Shown here: positions 54,280-64,000 of the stretch, in pieces
How the letters are laid out: every line of letters begins with the position of its first letter
How positions within the stretch are numbered: position 1 is the stretch's first letter
DNA from: Aradus depressus
Taxonomy: Eukaryota; Arthropoda; Insecta; Hemiptera; Aradidae
Length of the DNA: 64,000 bases
Reading direction: 5' to 3'
Assembly (NCBI GenBank): GCA_963662175.1
Contig: OY759218.1
Location: 6,378,001 to 6,442,000, forward strand
The notes under the pieces: model-generated
What the model saw: only the letters and a program-made list of their open reading frames with translations
Told to the model about the DNA's origin: nothing
Databases searched by the model: none
Made by a program: the position numbers and the translations under genes

Positions 54280-54430
54280 AAATAAAATAAAATGTTAGAT
54301 AAAACACTTTTTTTCGAACACTTATATTGTCTAATTCCACAAACATATACTTAAATGTGTACCGGTTTCGGCTTACGCCATCGTCAGCACAAGGCTCAAC
54401 AATAATTGAGATATTTGCCAGGCATACATA
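54280..54430 (+). repeat. Retroelement terminal motif
   Basis: TGTACCGGTTTCGGCTTACG CCATCGTCAGCACAAGG: the 'ACCGGTTTCG...CCATCGTCAG' word is typical of ends of Penelope-like or DIRS-like elements in insects (from memory). Confidence 0.45.
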
Positions 54431-54854
54431 TTTATATTAACCTAAGAGTATCTGAGGTGAAAGTGTCCCCTTCCCCTGGTAAAACCAGGAGGTGGAAATC
54501 TCTATTCTAACGGTAATATAGACCTATATTACCGACTACCAAGTCCTATTAATCTGTCCAATTATTATTTAAATAACCATTTATTTCGAGTAACAGTAAA
54601 ACATAAAGACAAAACATGAACAAATAAAATATATATAAACATCAACAAGACACGAAATTTAAAACACTTTCAATTCATTCTATTACTGTTATTTAATTTT
54701 TAGTACACAAAACCAATAAACAAAACACATCAACAGGACACCAAAGTTTGAACAAAGATGCAACATCAAAATAGTGAAACAGCAAAGAAAAAACAGTTTA
54801 GGTAGGTCATCTCGTTTTAAACACTCATGAGTAGTTGGCAAGAATATAAATTAA

Positions 54855-55075
54855 TGATTCACGTTATTGCCGACTCGAAGCCGTGACCTCTAAGATAAAG
54901 GGTAAAATTTGTAAAGGGTAAAAAGAGAGCAACCCATAGTAACAAATTCAAAAAAAAATATATTGTTACATCTATGTACGAATACCGATGTTTACTACAT
55001 CGATATAACCATTGCACCATAATATCGACTCCCACGTACTTCCCACTTCCTTCGAGCCCTCCGGCCCTCCCCACT
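54855..55075 (-). repeat. tRNA-like repeat fragment, tentative
   Basis: The reverse strand has ATGGTGCAATGGTTATATCG (A-box-like) and, about 110 bases on, CACGGCTTCGAGTCGGCAAT (B-box-like). GAGCAACCCATAGTAACAAA TTC recurs at 56039. Could be a third SINE family. Confidence 0.35.
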
Positions 55076-55254
55076 CACTGAATCTCTCCCACACAAAATA
55101 AACGAATAAATTATTAATCATAAAGGTCGATTGTTTTTGTTAAAATATTTATTGTTCAGCTAAAGAACTATGAGTAAGAAGGAAACTAGTACAAAGTTAT
55201 TATTTTAGTACCTATTACATTTAAGATATAAAGAAAAAAATATATGTGATATGC

Positions 55255-55390
55255 ACATAACAGGCCTTTCTTATACCAACCACTTCTGTGCAGATCAGTC
55301 TCCCCCTCTCAAATTCATTCTATATACTGGTATTACTGGGTATAATAAATTCACTCTCAGAATTATGTACAAAGCTGTACAATGAAACAA
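55255..55390 (-). repeat. Family P head fragment
   Basis: CCTTTCTTATACCAACCACT TCTGTGCAGATCAG, CATTCTATATACTGGTATTA CTGGGTATAA. Confidence 0.65.
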
Positions 55391-55944
55391 AATTTAAATT
55401 TTAAAATAAAACGTCTGTCCCTTATAGAAAATTGTATGCTGTTTCCAATGGTATAAATGAATTTAATATTATGACGAATATGTTTTGAGATATGATTTTT
55501 GTTCCAAATTAAGTGAAGAACCATATTCCGAATTATTGCCAGAGGTTGCTGACACACCCTGTATATATATAGTATTTTTTTTTTGCTCGGACCTCTGATT
55601 TTCTTTATAATTTAGATATAACTCATTATTGTTTACATTATCATTCTTACTCTGAACGAAATAATTTTCTAAATTTTTTCTTTTTCACTAGTTTATTTTT
55701 ATTGTTTCAATCATTGCCTGTCATTAACATTTAATATTTTTATAATTAATTCTTAGAAGCCTCATTTCTTTTTTCTTCAGTTCAGTTTTCTTCTATCTCA
55801 ATTGGCTGATATGTGTATTCTTTTATTATTATTCTTAGGGGACGTAAGTGTCAGAATAATGATAATTACTTTCGTTTATTTTTTGTATTTTTTCGTTTGG
55901 GAGGCAAACGTTCTATACCCAACCACCGAAGTCCTCCATACATA

Positions 55945-56720
55945 AAGTGACCATACGTCCCGTTTTTAGGTAGTCTCTCCCGTTGTCCCCAAAATCAGCT
56001 TCAGGAAGCTGAAATGAAGGGGAGGGGGGGGGGGGGGAGAGCAACCCATAGTAACAAATTCAAAAAAAAAGGCGCGATAAAAAAAAAAAAAAGGCGCGAT
56101 AAAAAAAAATATCGGTTGCGTCTAGTAGCGTAAACAGCATTTCTTGTAATTTAATATTATACGTGTGTCAATTTAAATTTCTTGTACGCCAACCCTTCAT
56201 TTCAACAATGCCTAAACGTAAGTGCACTTTTAATATTAACATACAAACTAAGTAGGTACCCATTTATAAAACAAAGAAGTACTCCATCGGACGTCAGATG
56301 TGAAAAGTGTCATAAGAATTTAGTGTAGCCCATAGAGATGCTAGCCATATTGAGCAATATTTAAGATCAGAAAAACATAAAAATTCCTATTTCCCTGCCA
56401 CTAATGCATCCATAGAAAGGGTATTTTCTCTTATGAATAAGTTGTGGTCTATCGAAAAACCACAGTTGCAGTTCTTAAAGCAATGTTAATTACCAAAGTA
56501 AATTGTAAGAAATCCTGTCAATTTCATTCTTAATTGAAATCAACACTAAAACTTGAGTAAATTTGTACTTGGGAAAAAAATAAGAAGACATAAATACTTT
56601 ATTTTCCCGTGTTCATTCCTGTTCTTTTCATGAATAAATAAAAACTTATCGTTTTCTTGAATACACATACTAATACTTAAAAATTAGTAAATGTCCCGTT
56701 TTGAGGAAAGTACATCTAAA
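55945..56720 (+). pseudogene. hAT element deletion derivative: zinc-finger start fused to dimerisation end
   Basis: Left end AAGTGACCATACGTCCCGTT resembles a hAT terminus. A decayed frame starts at 56208: MPKRKCTFNINIQTK, stops, then EFSVAHRDASHIEQYLRSEK HKNS (zinc-finger end), directly followed by PATNASIERVFSLMNKLWSI, the hAT dimerisation motif. The catalytic core is missing. A different hAT lineage from 35833-39891. The right end near 56695 is truncated. Confidence 0.75.
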
Positions 56721-56849
56721 TTATATTAAATATTCCATTTGCTTAGTCAGAAACCGACGAAAGAAAAAAAAAAAATTAAGCTCTAAGAAGAAATTACGGC
56801 AAAGCAAATTTTCCTACTTCCCCTACATACAAAAAGGTAGTGTACTTAC

Positions 56850-56879
56850 ATCTCGGTTGGCGGGCTTGCCGGGGCTCAG
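56850..56879 (-). CDS. MATH-gene microexon, 30 nt (copy 2)
   Basis: Acceptor TTCTTTAATATTTACAG, 30-nt exon starting CTGAGCCCCGGC, donor GTAAGTACAC. It lies upstream of exon 52543-52837, which begins in phase 0; in that phase it reads LSPGKPANRD and splices in frame. It matches microexon 48842-48871 in sequence and flanks. It is clearly exon-like, but its place in the transcript is uncertain: it may be an extra N-terminal insert, or a relocated copy no longer used. Confidence 0.55.
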
Positions 56880-57439
56880 CTGTAAATATTAAAGAAATAA
56901 AAAACATTGTTCAAATAAAAGTGGGGAATATTTGTTATTTATTTTTTATTACTTTTGTATTGTGTAAGAAGATACAGCATTTTTAATAATATATAGGTAT
57001 ACTGTTCAAAGCCATATTCTTCTCCCATTTATTTTTGGTTTTTACAATGTTGCAAATATAGACATTTCTGGAAGACCTTCCATCATCCGTAGGTAGGTAT
57101 CTATAATTTATTTGCCGATCTTTATGTAAATAATTTTTTTTATGTTGATCATTATATTCATTTTGCAGAAACACAGAGATTTCTGCAAAAGGAATATAAT
57201 AATCAACATAAAAAATTGTTTACTTAAAGATCAGCAAAGAATGGGATATCTTCAAGGAAACGTCTACATTTGCTTTAGATCTATATTAGCTTTTTACTAC
57301 AAAAAAAATAAATGCCAAAACGATAATAACTGTTAAAAGTACATTATTATTTTTTATTGTTTTATTCATTTATTTTTAATTTAATATTAATACTTAAGAT
57401 AAACGAAAAACAAGCCTGCACAAAATTTGATTGTAGAAG

Positions 57440-57625
57440 TGAGTTGTTACCGGAGTGGCTGGGGAAGTACATTGACTGTAATTCACTGACAATTTTTTTA
57501 TTTTTTGATTATCGGATTTAGTAGGGGTTCGGAAAATATGAAATTCCAGTGAAAACTCAACATCGAATTTCTGACCAATTACATAACTTCCCCTATACTT
57601 CGTATAACTGGGAAAGTAATACAGT
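57440..57625. repeat. Family H end pieces, opposite sense
   Basis: GGGGAAGTACATTGACTGTA ATTCACTGAC then AACTCAACATCGAATTTCTG ... CTTCCCCTATACTTCGTATA ACTGGGAAAG. Confidence 0.6.
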
Positions 57626-57899
57626 GGTTAAATAAATGTATATAAATACATAAATTAAACTTAAAAAAAAAAAATCTTAATTACAATGAATGCATGGCAC
57701 GGCGGTTGAAAGGGGAGAAATGGGACGCATTTCTGTAAGTTAAGTGTGCATCGCAGTATACACAACGACGATGAATTTAATATTAATTGAACATTTTGAG
57801 ATACATTTTATTTATTTTTATATATTTATAATGATTTTTACTTTAGTTAAAAATTTGCTCTATTTTTTTTTTTTATAAGTAAATTACTTGGACCAAAAT

Positions 57900-58455
57900 C
57901 AAAACATTCTACTATGTTATGTAAATTCAAACCCCAGAAGGACGACAAATTTTTTTGAGAAAAAGGCCGCAAAAGGTAAGATTCACTAAGGGGATCAGAG
58001 GGGTTGGGGGGAAGCAACTTAAGAACCCCAATAACTGCCGATGTAATGAATGTATCATGATATTTTATATTTATATTCAAAACATCATAAGGAAGGCACC
58101 TATTAATTTTCAGTGAAATCGGCCAAAGGGAAAGTGGAGATTATGGCTGGGGGCTTAACTCAAAAACCCCAAAACTGCTGATTTAATGAATGTATTAAAT
58201 ATGAAATTTTATATTCAAATTCAAAACCCCAGAAGGATGGCACCTAACGAATTTTAGCGAAATAGGGCGAAGAAAAGGGAGGATCAGAGAAGATATGTAT
58301 CGAGACAATACTTAGTATATGGATTCAAAAGCCCTAATATAAGGCATGTATTGATTGTTTGCCCGCACTGTCCATTGGTTTCAGTAGGTAGAGATGAAAC
58401 GTATTTGATTAATTCGTTCTGGGGATGTACAATGCTGGTGATTTACCGTTTTTTT
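57900..58455 (+). repeat. Family H copy, four subrepeats
   Basis: CCGATGTAATGAATGTATCA (58037), GGAAGGCACCTATTAATTTT CAGTG, CTGCTGATTTAATGAATGTA, ending TGGGGATGTACAATGCTGGT GATTTACCG. Confidence 0.72.
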
Positions 58456-58689
58456 TCTTTTTAATAAACATGTTTATCTATCTATTTAATAAATAAATTG
58501 AATGCATTCTAGCGATTCAAATTAGATGGAAAAGAGAGTGTACGTGAGAGTGGTCTAAAGAAGATAAAAGCAGCGTATGAGCCGTGGGAACAGTGCAGCC
58601 GGCATAAGATCAATCAACATGAATATACTAATGGACAGAAATCTGGGACCACCCATCTTGAATTTTTAAAAACTCGAATTCGAAAAACC

Positions 58690-59265
58690 ACCCCTTCCTC
58701 CGTCAAAAAAAACGTTGATGAATCAATGACAATGTACTTCCCCAGCGCGAATTCATGAACTAAGCGCTCCTTCTCAAATTCAGTTGAAAATCAATAGATG
58801 TCATTACACTGGGACTGTCATATCATATACCAAAAATAAATAGGGTTTTTGCCTTTATTAGATTTGGCTGAACATTGCTAGGTATCGTACTTATGGGGTT
58901 TTGAATTCATATACCTATATAATTTCGTGTCGATACATGATACATTCATTATATCGGGAGTTATCGTGTTTTTACTTCTTATTTTTACTTCGGAATTTCA
59001 TACTTTCCAAAAATAAAAAATACAATCTTTGTCTTTGTGTGTGACTGTGATCACTCCTGATAAAATGAATGCATCGACACGAAATTTTATAAGAGAGGCC
59101 AGAATCTCATAAGGACGAAACCTACTGATTTTCAGCCAAATCGGTCGAAGAGAAAGAGGGAGATATCCTGGGGAAGCTTAAGACTAAAACTCTAAAAACT
59201 GTCGTTGTAATGAATGTATCGACACAAATTTTTATTTGAAAATTCAAAATCCAATGTGAAGAATA
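58690..59265. repeat. Family H, minus then plus sense
   Basis: GATGAATCAATGACAATGTA CTTCCCCAGCG at 58719; flips near 58975; CATCGACACGAAATTTTATA at 59060 and GTAATGAATGTATCGACACA at 59205. Confidence 0.65.
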
Positions 59266-59284
59266 ATGGTTAATTTTGGGGGGA

Positions 59285-60450
59285 CTTTGTTATACCCAGT
59301 AGTACCAGTATGAAAGGAATTTGAGAGGGGGAAGAGTGATCTGTACAAAAGAGGTTGGCACAAGGAAGTCCTGTAATGGCCACAACACATATTTTATTTA
59401 TTTATTTATTTTGTTTTATCATTTTTAATAAGGAACTACCAATAATAAAGCCATGTATTAAAATTGGTTGCTATGTGTTACAATTTAAACTTTACTTAGA
59501 AATATTTTCTATAGAAATTTATTTTATATTTTTTGCGCTATATATATATATATATATATATATCGTTGGACTTATTGGTTCTTTCTCACATCTGAGTGTA
59601 CATTAACGGTAGGAAATTTAATAATAAACCGTTTTGGTAGGACCAACCCTTCTCACGTAAATCAGGCTAACGTGTGAAAAAAACAACGTCTCCAACGTTT
59701 ATTTATAATGATTTTTGATTAGACCATAAATATGGTGGTATCATGTAAAATGTTCTTAAGCCCTGTAAAAAGTGGTCTCAATATTCGTCCGATTTTGGCC
59801 AAAAACTAATCAGATCTAAGAAGAAGAAGATCAGGCTTATGGTCGAAAAAAACAAACTTCTGCCAAGCTTTCGGCACTGAGTATGCTTTCTTCAGGACCT
59901 CTATTGACTCTATGAGAGGTTTGAGTAAAAGACATGACATTAAAACTAATTAAATTATTAGATCTGATTAGTTTTTGGTTGAAATCGGAAGAATATTGAT
60001 ACGACTTTTCTACAGGTATACTAAAATACTTAATGTTTAGGTATAATATTTCAATTCGTTTTGGTGTAACTAATATAAATGTTAATAATATAAATGTCAC
60101 AATTAGTTTTAATGTCATGTCTTTTACTCAAACCTCTCATACATCAACTCATTAATAATGTATATGTGTCAATACAGGTCCTGAAGAAGGCACACTCAGT
60201 GCCGAAAGCTTGGCAGCAATTTATTTTCTTCGACCAGAAGTCTGATCTCTCCTTCTTCTTATTACATCGTCGGTCAATCCCTCCATAATTGATAATCAGA
60301 TCTCAGTTAGCTCTTCATTCCAAATTTCACGTTTATAGCTACAACTCTTCTGCGTTAGAGAGCTTGCAAAGTTGCACATACACACACACACGCTGACATC
60401 ATCCGTTCAAACTCGATTTCAAATTTTCGCACGACTCCAATACTAAAAAA
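59285..60450 (+). repeat. Family P copy split by a fold-back element
   Basis: Head GTAGTACCAGTATGAAAGGA, GAGGTTGGCACAAGGAAGTC, arm to AATCAGATCTAAG (59818), resuming AATCAGATCTCAGTTAGCTC at 60294 and ending TTTTCGCACGACTCCAATAC. Confidence 0.7.
59819..60294. mobile_element. Fold-back element inside family P
   Basis: Left arm AAGATCAGGCTTATGGTCGA, AGCTTTCGGCACTGAGTATG ... GAGAGGTTTGAGTAAAAGAC ATGACATTAAAACTAATT is mirrored on the right (AATTAGTTTTAATGTCATGT ... TCAGTGCCGAAAGCTTGG). The interior holds an inverted copy of the adjacent P sequence. Flanked by AATCAGATCTAAG / AATCAGATCTCAG, a likely 13-bp duplication with one mismatch. Confidence 0.65.
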
Positions 60451-60474
60451 ATCTGATATTTTTTCTTTATTTAT

Positions 60475-60735
60475 GCGCCTCATCATGCCTTGGGTTTAAC
60501 TATGAGGTCATATCACCTCCTAAAAAAGCGTTGTTTCGTCGCTCTGGTGACATGAGCTCTACTCAACTGTGGGAGCCCTCTACCAAGGTTTAGTAGTTAC
60601 CTGGTTAGGTCTCTAACCACCTACTTGATATCGTACAGGCTCGGACCATCGCTTAACGTCCCACCCAGAGGACGTCGTGCTCAAGGTTTTTACCTCCAGA
60701 TAAAAATACCTAAGAGCCCCGTCCCGTTTCGAATT
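60475..60735 (-). mobile_element. SINE-A copy, diverged
   Basis: TTTAACTATGAGGTCATATC ACC, TCGTACAGGCTCGGACCATC GCTTAACGTCCCACC, CCGTCCCGTTTCGAATTCTG. Confidence 0.8.
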
Positions 60736-60739
60736 CTGT

Positions 60740-61285
60740 ACTAAAAAGAGACAGGTTAAATATAATTGCTGTTCAGTCATTTAGGATGCTTCGTTGAACT
60801 GAATACACAATTTCCTCTTGAGGGAGAAAAAAAAATCTGATTTATTTAATATCAAAGTTTCAATTTTACCTATTTCAGATTTTGAAATTTATGGAAATAT
60901 TAATAAAATATAAATTGTTTAAACTGTCTACAACACAATAATTGTCATACGATCTTTTACTATATTATATTTCACTTTATATAGAAAATTGAACAATACG
61001 TTTAGTTTTAAAATATCAATATTACAACATATACAATTTTTACAGGAGACAAAAAAAAATGTTTATTTATAATATATATTCCGTTTTGCGTCTCAAATTA
61101 AAAAAAAATAAATAAATGTCTCCCCTCATATTCAACTCTTCTTATCTCTCTCGGTCTGCCACCACTGCTGGTCAGAGGCTGGCAGAGTGAAGTGGTGCCG
61201 GGATCACCCGGGCTACCTTGGTCGCTCCATGAAATTGGAGGAATGAGAGTTTTGAACATATTCTTCACCATTTTGTTGAGAAATT
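60740..61285. other. No gene recognised
   Basis: AT-rich to 61110, then a GC-richer patch 61140-61230 (TCTGCCACCACTGCTGGTCA) without an assignable frame. Confidence 0.35.
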
Positions 61286-61901
61286 TTTATTACAACGAGT
61301 TTTCATGTTTTCCGGCCTCTAGATTCCAAATATGAAAAAAAAATTCTGTCTGTGTGTGTGTCTGTGAAAATATATCAAAATATAATGACTCTCAATAGGA
61401 TGAATGTATCAATACGAAATTTTATATTTGAATCCAGAACCCTCCTAACGACGACACCCATTGTTTTTCACCAGATGGACCAAAAGGAAGGGGGGGATTA
61501 AGGGAGAGGCTTAACAACTTCTAAGTTGAGGAACGCGGAGAGGCTTAACTCAAAAACTTCAATAACTGCCATTGTAATGAATCGAGAAAAAATTTCATAC
61601 GTGAATTCGAAACCCCATAAGGAGATACTTATTAATTTTCAGCGGAATCGGTAGACGGGAAGGGGCCATCAGAGGGGGGTTCAACTCGAAAACCACAATA
61701 ACTGCCAATGTAATAAATTGCCGATGAAATTTCATATTCAATGTGGACACCCAATGAGGACCTAACCTGCCAAATTTTAGCGATATCGGGTGAAGGGAAG
61801 GGGGATTCAGGGGAGGGGGTAAGTAATGAATTTATTGATATAAAATTTAGTATGAGGATTTAGGAGCCCCTGTGTAAGACAACTGTTGATTATTCGCGCA
61901 A

Positions 61902-62123
61902 TACTTTAAGAGGAAGGATAGCCCGAACTGTTCGTGTGGCGGCATCGAGACTGCAGAACATATAATCCTCGATTGCCCGCTGTACGACAGGTCTAGGGTG
62001 GAGTTGATCCGCGCGACAGGATTGTATTTGGGATTGATCTTGCCGGAGTTGATGATGGAGTCCAACTACCCGGCGTTCAGCCGGTTTGTCACCTCCTTGC
62101 GGGAACAGAAAAAGCCCTCTTGA
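61902..62123 (+). pseudogene. LINE ORF2 C terminus (CCHC zinc motif)
   Basis: Frame YFKRKDSPNCSCGGIETAEH, IILDCPLYDRSRVELIR, ..., FVTSLREQKKPS, stop TGA at 62121-62123. C-x-C-G...ETAEHIILDC is the cysteine-histidine motif at the end of R1/Jockey/LOA-type ORF2 proteins, which helps RNA binding during target-primed insertion. No frame damage within this piece, so the loss is simple 5' truncation. Confidence 0.88.
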
Positions 62124-62155
62124 CCCGGCGCGCCGGGTCAAGAGGGCTTTTTCTG
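62106..62155 (+). repeat. 50-bp perfect palindrome across the LINE stop codon
   Basis: 25-base arms (CAGAAAAAGCCCTCTTGACC CGGCG and its reverse complement) meet with no loop. It covers the last codons, the TGA and the start of the 3' UTR. Confidence 0.93.
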
Positions 62156-62639
62156 CCGCGGCGCCGGGGGCGATTGACGGGCCAAGCCCGAAGTCTACCC
62201 CCGGCGACCGCGATGTAAAAGCAGCCCCATCCCAATCTCGAGCTCTCTCGGCGCCACCAGGTAGCCGCAACACTAGGAGGTCTGGGAGTGCCAGCCTGTC
62301 CCGTTAGGCCCTCAGACACCTCCATACCATATATTGCATATTGTTATATTTGATTTGTATTGTTGTGTATATTGCTATATTTGACTCTATATTTGGCTCC
62401 ATTATTGTATATTTGATTATTAAATTAAATAGTCTCTTCGGCGGGTGATTTACCGGAGCACCCGGTAATAAAAATAAAAAAAATTATTCGCGCAAAGGGT
62501 CTACTGGTTTTGGAGGGGGAGTTAAAAGTTAATTGATTAATGCTTTCTGGGGTACATTGCCGTTGATTATTCATCTTGTTACTAATAGGTATTGGTAATT
62601 CCTTCTAAAAAAATTATTAGATGACATATATTATACATA

Positions 62640-63060
62640 ATTGTTTTTTTCCAAAACCCGATAATTCGACATCTATTGATTTTTAGCCAAATCCGGCAAA
62701 AGGAAAGGTGGGATCAGAGGGAAGGCTCAACACAAATACACTAATAGCTGGCGATGTACGAGTAATAATAATATTTGTTTCCGTAAAACCATAACATGGT
62801 AATAAGATACGTCATAAAAATATATACATTAAAATAGCAAATTATATACATAACTATATTATAATGCTTTAAAATAGATTCATAAACAGATATTTATCTT
62901 AGAGTCCGAAACACATGGATTAGAATTAACTAGACTAATAAAAAATAAAATGAAATGAATAAATAAATACTTGAAAATATGAGTAAAAAAATAATAATAT
63001 TAATTATTACAGTGAATAATATTTTTAATTTAATTAAAATTAAGATGATAATTTTTTGTA
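62640..63060. repeat. Family H fragment then inverted family T
   Basis: CGACATCTATTGATTTTTAG CCAAATC at 62667; then AATAAGATACGTCATAAAAA TATATACATTAAAATAG and AATACTTGAAAATATGAGT in family T reverse sense. Confidence 0.6.
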
Positions 63061-63159
63061 AATCTTCCGGAATAAAATAAATATAAATTAAATGGTAATA
63101 ATAATACATAAAAGAGAAAAACAAGAAAAATAAATTAGTATATAAATAATAAAAAATGT

Positions 63160-63997
63160 TGATTAAAACGTAGAGCAGATCTTAGAGAAGATATCTATGA
63201 AGAAACTGCGAAAAAAATAAAAGATATGTCTCAGATAATGTTTTTCAATATGAAACAGGATTTTTTTTATTATGGTTATTTTATGAACAATAAGAAAAAA
63301 TTCCGAATAGAGGGTTTCGTATAACATAAACATTTTTAGTTGAATTTTAAATTTTCTTATTGTCTCTATTGTCTTCAAGAAGTGGGGAAGGGCAATAAAA
63401 AAATTAATTCCTTTATGTGTTATACTTTATTCAAAAAGAGAGGAGCAGTGTTTAGTTATTCGAAAGTCTTCTTTCTTCCTGGAATCGTATTGTTAAGAGG
63501 GAAAATAATTTTATTTATCCTAACAACCATCAAATTAACCATTCAAATATATACAGCAAATGCAAAGGGAGGGATTTTAAGCGTTTTAAATATTTCTCTG
63601 CAGCTTGTTCATTGAGTAATATTATTTATTATTCTTAGTGCATTCTTTTGAAGTCTAAAAATATTAATACTCGAGCTACAAGCTCTCCAATGTATTAAAC
63701 CACAATTGATTAAGGAATGGAAATATATGCAGAATATATTGTAATTAATGATTCCTTTGTCACGAACTTTTTAAGATTACGAAGTATGAAGCAAACGGAA
63801 CTTAGTTTCTTACCTATAACAGTCGTATGTTCAGCCCATGTTATTTTCGTACCAACATGGAGACCTAGGAATTTTATATTATCTTTAAATGATACGGAAA
63901 GAGTATCAACAGTTAACGGTTGTAATAGTAATAATTGTTATTGTTTAAAGGGATCACCCCTATATACGATACAATTGAGTCAGTGACCATTACTTTT
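63160..63997 (-). pseudogene. CR1/Jockey-type reverse transcriptase C-terminal fragment, copy 2
   Basis: Minus sense from the window edge: LTVDTLSVSFKDNIKFLGLH, VGTKITWAEHTTVIGKKL, CFILRNLKKFVTKESLITIY, SAYFHS* then INCGLIHWRACSSSINIFRL, QKNALRIIN, TSCREIFKTLKI, and the tail IETIRKFKIQLKMFMLYETL. This is the segment after the RT catalytic box (FLGL...TW..H, K..., Y.A...., LQK.ALRII). Several stops and shifts. Copy 1 at 45585-45995 shares the 3' half. It continues past the window. Confidence 0.78.
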
Positions 63998-64000
63998 ACA

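Larger units (their letters stand above)
61902..62482 (+). mobile_element. 5'-truncated GC-rich non-LTR retrotransposon (R1/Jockey-type 3' end)
   Basis: Target duplication ATTATTCGCGCAA at 61889-61901 and 62483-62495. Contains the last 73 codons of ORF2, a 50-bp palindrome over the stop, about 360 bp of 3' UTR and an A-rich tail (TAATAAAAATAAAAAAA). Markedly GC-richer than all surroundings. Confidence 0.92.
61289..62575 (+). repeat. Family H copy interrupted by a LINE
   Basis: Four subrepeats (61390-61860), ACAACTGTTGATTATTCGCG CAA, then the LINE, then AAAGGGTCTACTGGTTTTGG AGGGGGAG to the end. The uninterrupted homologue is at 18430-18520. Confidence 0.8.

Noticed and set aside
54855..55075. 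A functional tRNA gene
   Set aside because: A-box and B-box words are about 110 bases apart and no cloverleaf could be drawn.
61890..62325. Overlapping GC-rich frames of 73-127 codons on both strands, or bacterial contamination
   Set aside because: The GC-rich patch is a LINE 3' end with an exact target duplication; the frames result from high GC and the palindrome.

Overview
The window is AT-rich eukaryotic DNA, most likely from an insect (I lean to Hemiptera, low confidence). No bacterial operon, rRNA gene, CRISPR array or convincing stand-alone tRNA gene is present. Most of it is layered mobile-element debris lying inside the introns of one host gene on the minus strand.

Host gene: five minus-strand exon candidates (56850-56879, 52543-52837, 48842-48871, 22827-22847, 2580-2785) have matching splice phases and join into one open frame. 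The two large exons read as a MATH (TRAF-like) domain. Three microexons of 30, 30 and 21 nt are all multiples of three. Two of them fall in the loop between two MATH strands, and the two 30-nt microexons are duplicates of each other with related intron flanks. The intron before the last exon is about 20 kb. The last 67 bases or so of exon 2580-2785 are duplicated as a broken copy at 780-929.

Layout. 1-640: minisatellite and Penelope-type tails. 931-2468: a 1.5 kb terminal-inverted-repeat element with two divergent MADF-domain remnants and many copies of an 18-bp motif. 3194-4889: a recently inserted BEL/Pao deletion derivative with 493-bp LTRs and a 5-bp target duplication. 5-12 kb: families P and H and SINE-A copies. 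12.8-14.5 kb: a decayed Jockey-like reverse transcriptase. 15-24 kb: MITEs, Penelope and Jockey pieces, family H, a 110-bp palindrome. 27-34 kb: minisatellites, a Penelope copy split by a hAT-type MITE, SINEs. 35833-39891: a full-length hAT transposon with 8-bp target duplication and an apparently intact spliced transposase gene, itself carrying two nested palindromic elements. 40-52 kb: SINE-in-SINE nest, a triple 107-bp hairpin array, CR1/Jockey-like debris, a pyrimidine-rich degenerate array. 53-64 kb: a second Penelope copy with a GIY-YIG domain, a hAT deletion derivative, more SINEs, and a 5'-truncated GC-rich non-LTR element with a 13-bp target duplication and a 50-bp palindrome across its stop codon.

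Family names used here are my own. SINE-A: ~346-bp tRNA-derived SINE. SINE-B: ~219-bp tRNA-Ser/Leu-like SINE. Family H: ~730-bp element built of ~125-140-bp subrepeats with a hairpin at each end. Family P: palindromic head (CCAGTATGAAATGATTTTGA type) plus a ~550-bp arm. Family T: AT-rich tail following a Penelope-like terminal motif. Copy boundaries of H, P and T are approximate because they were judged by eye.
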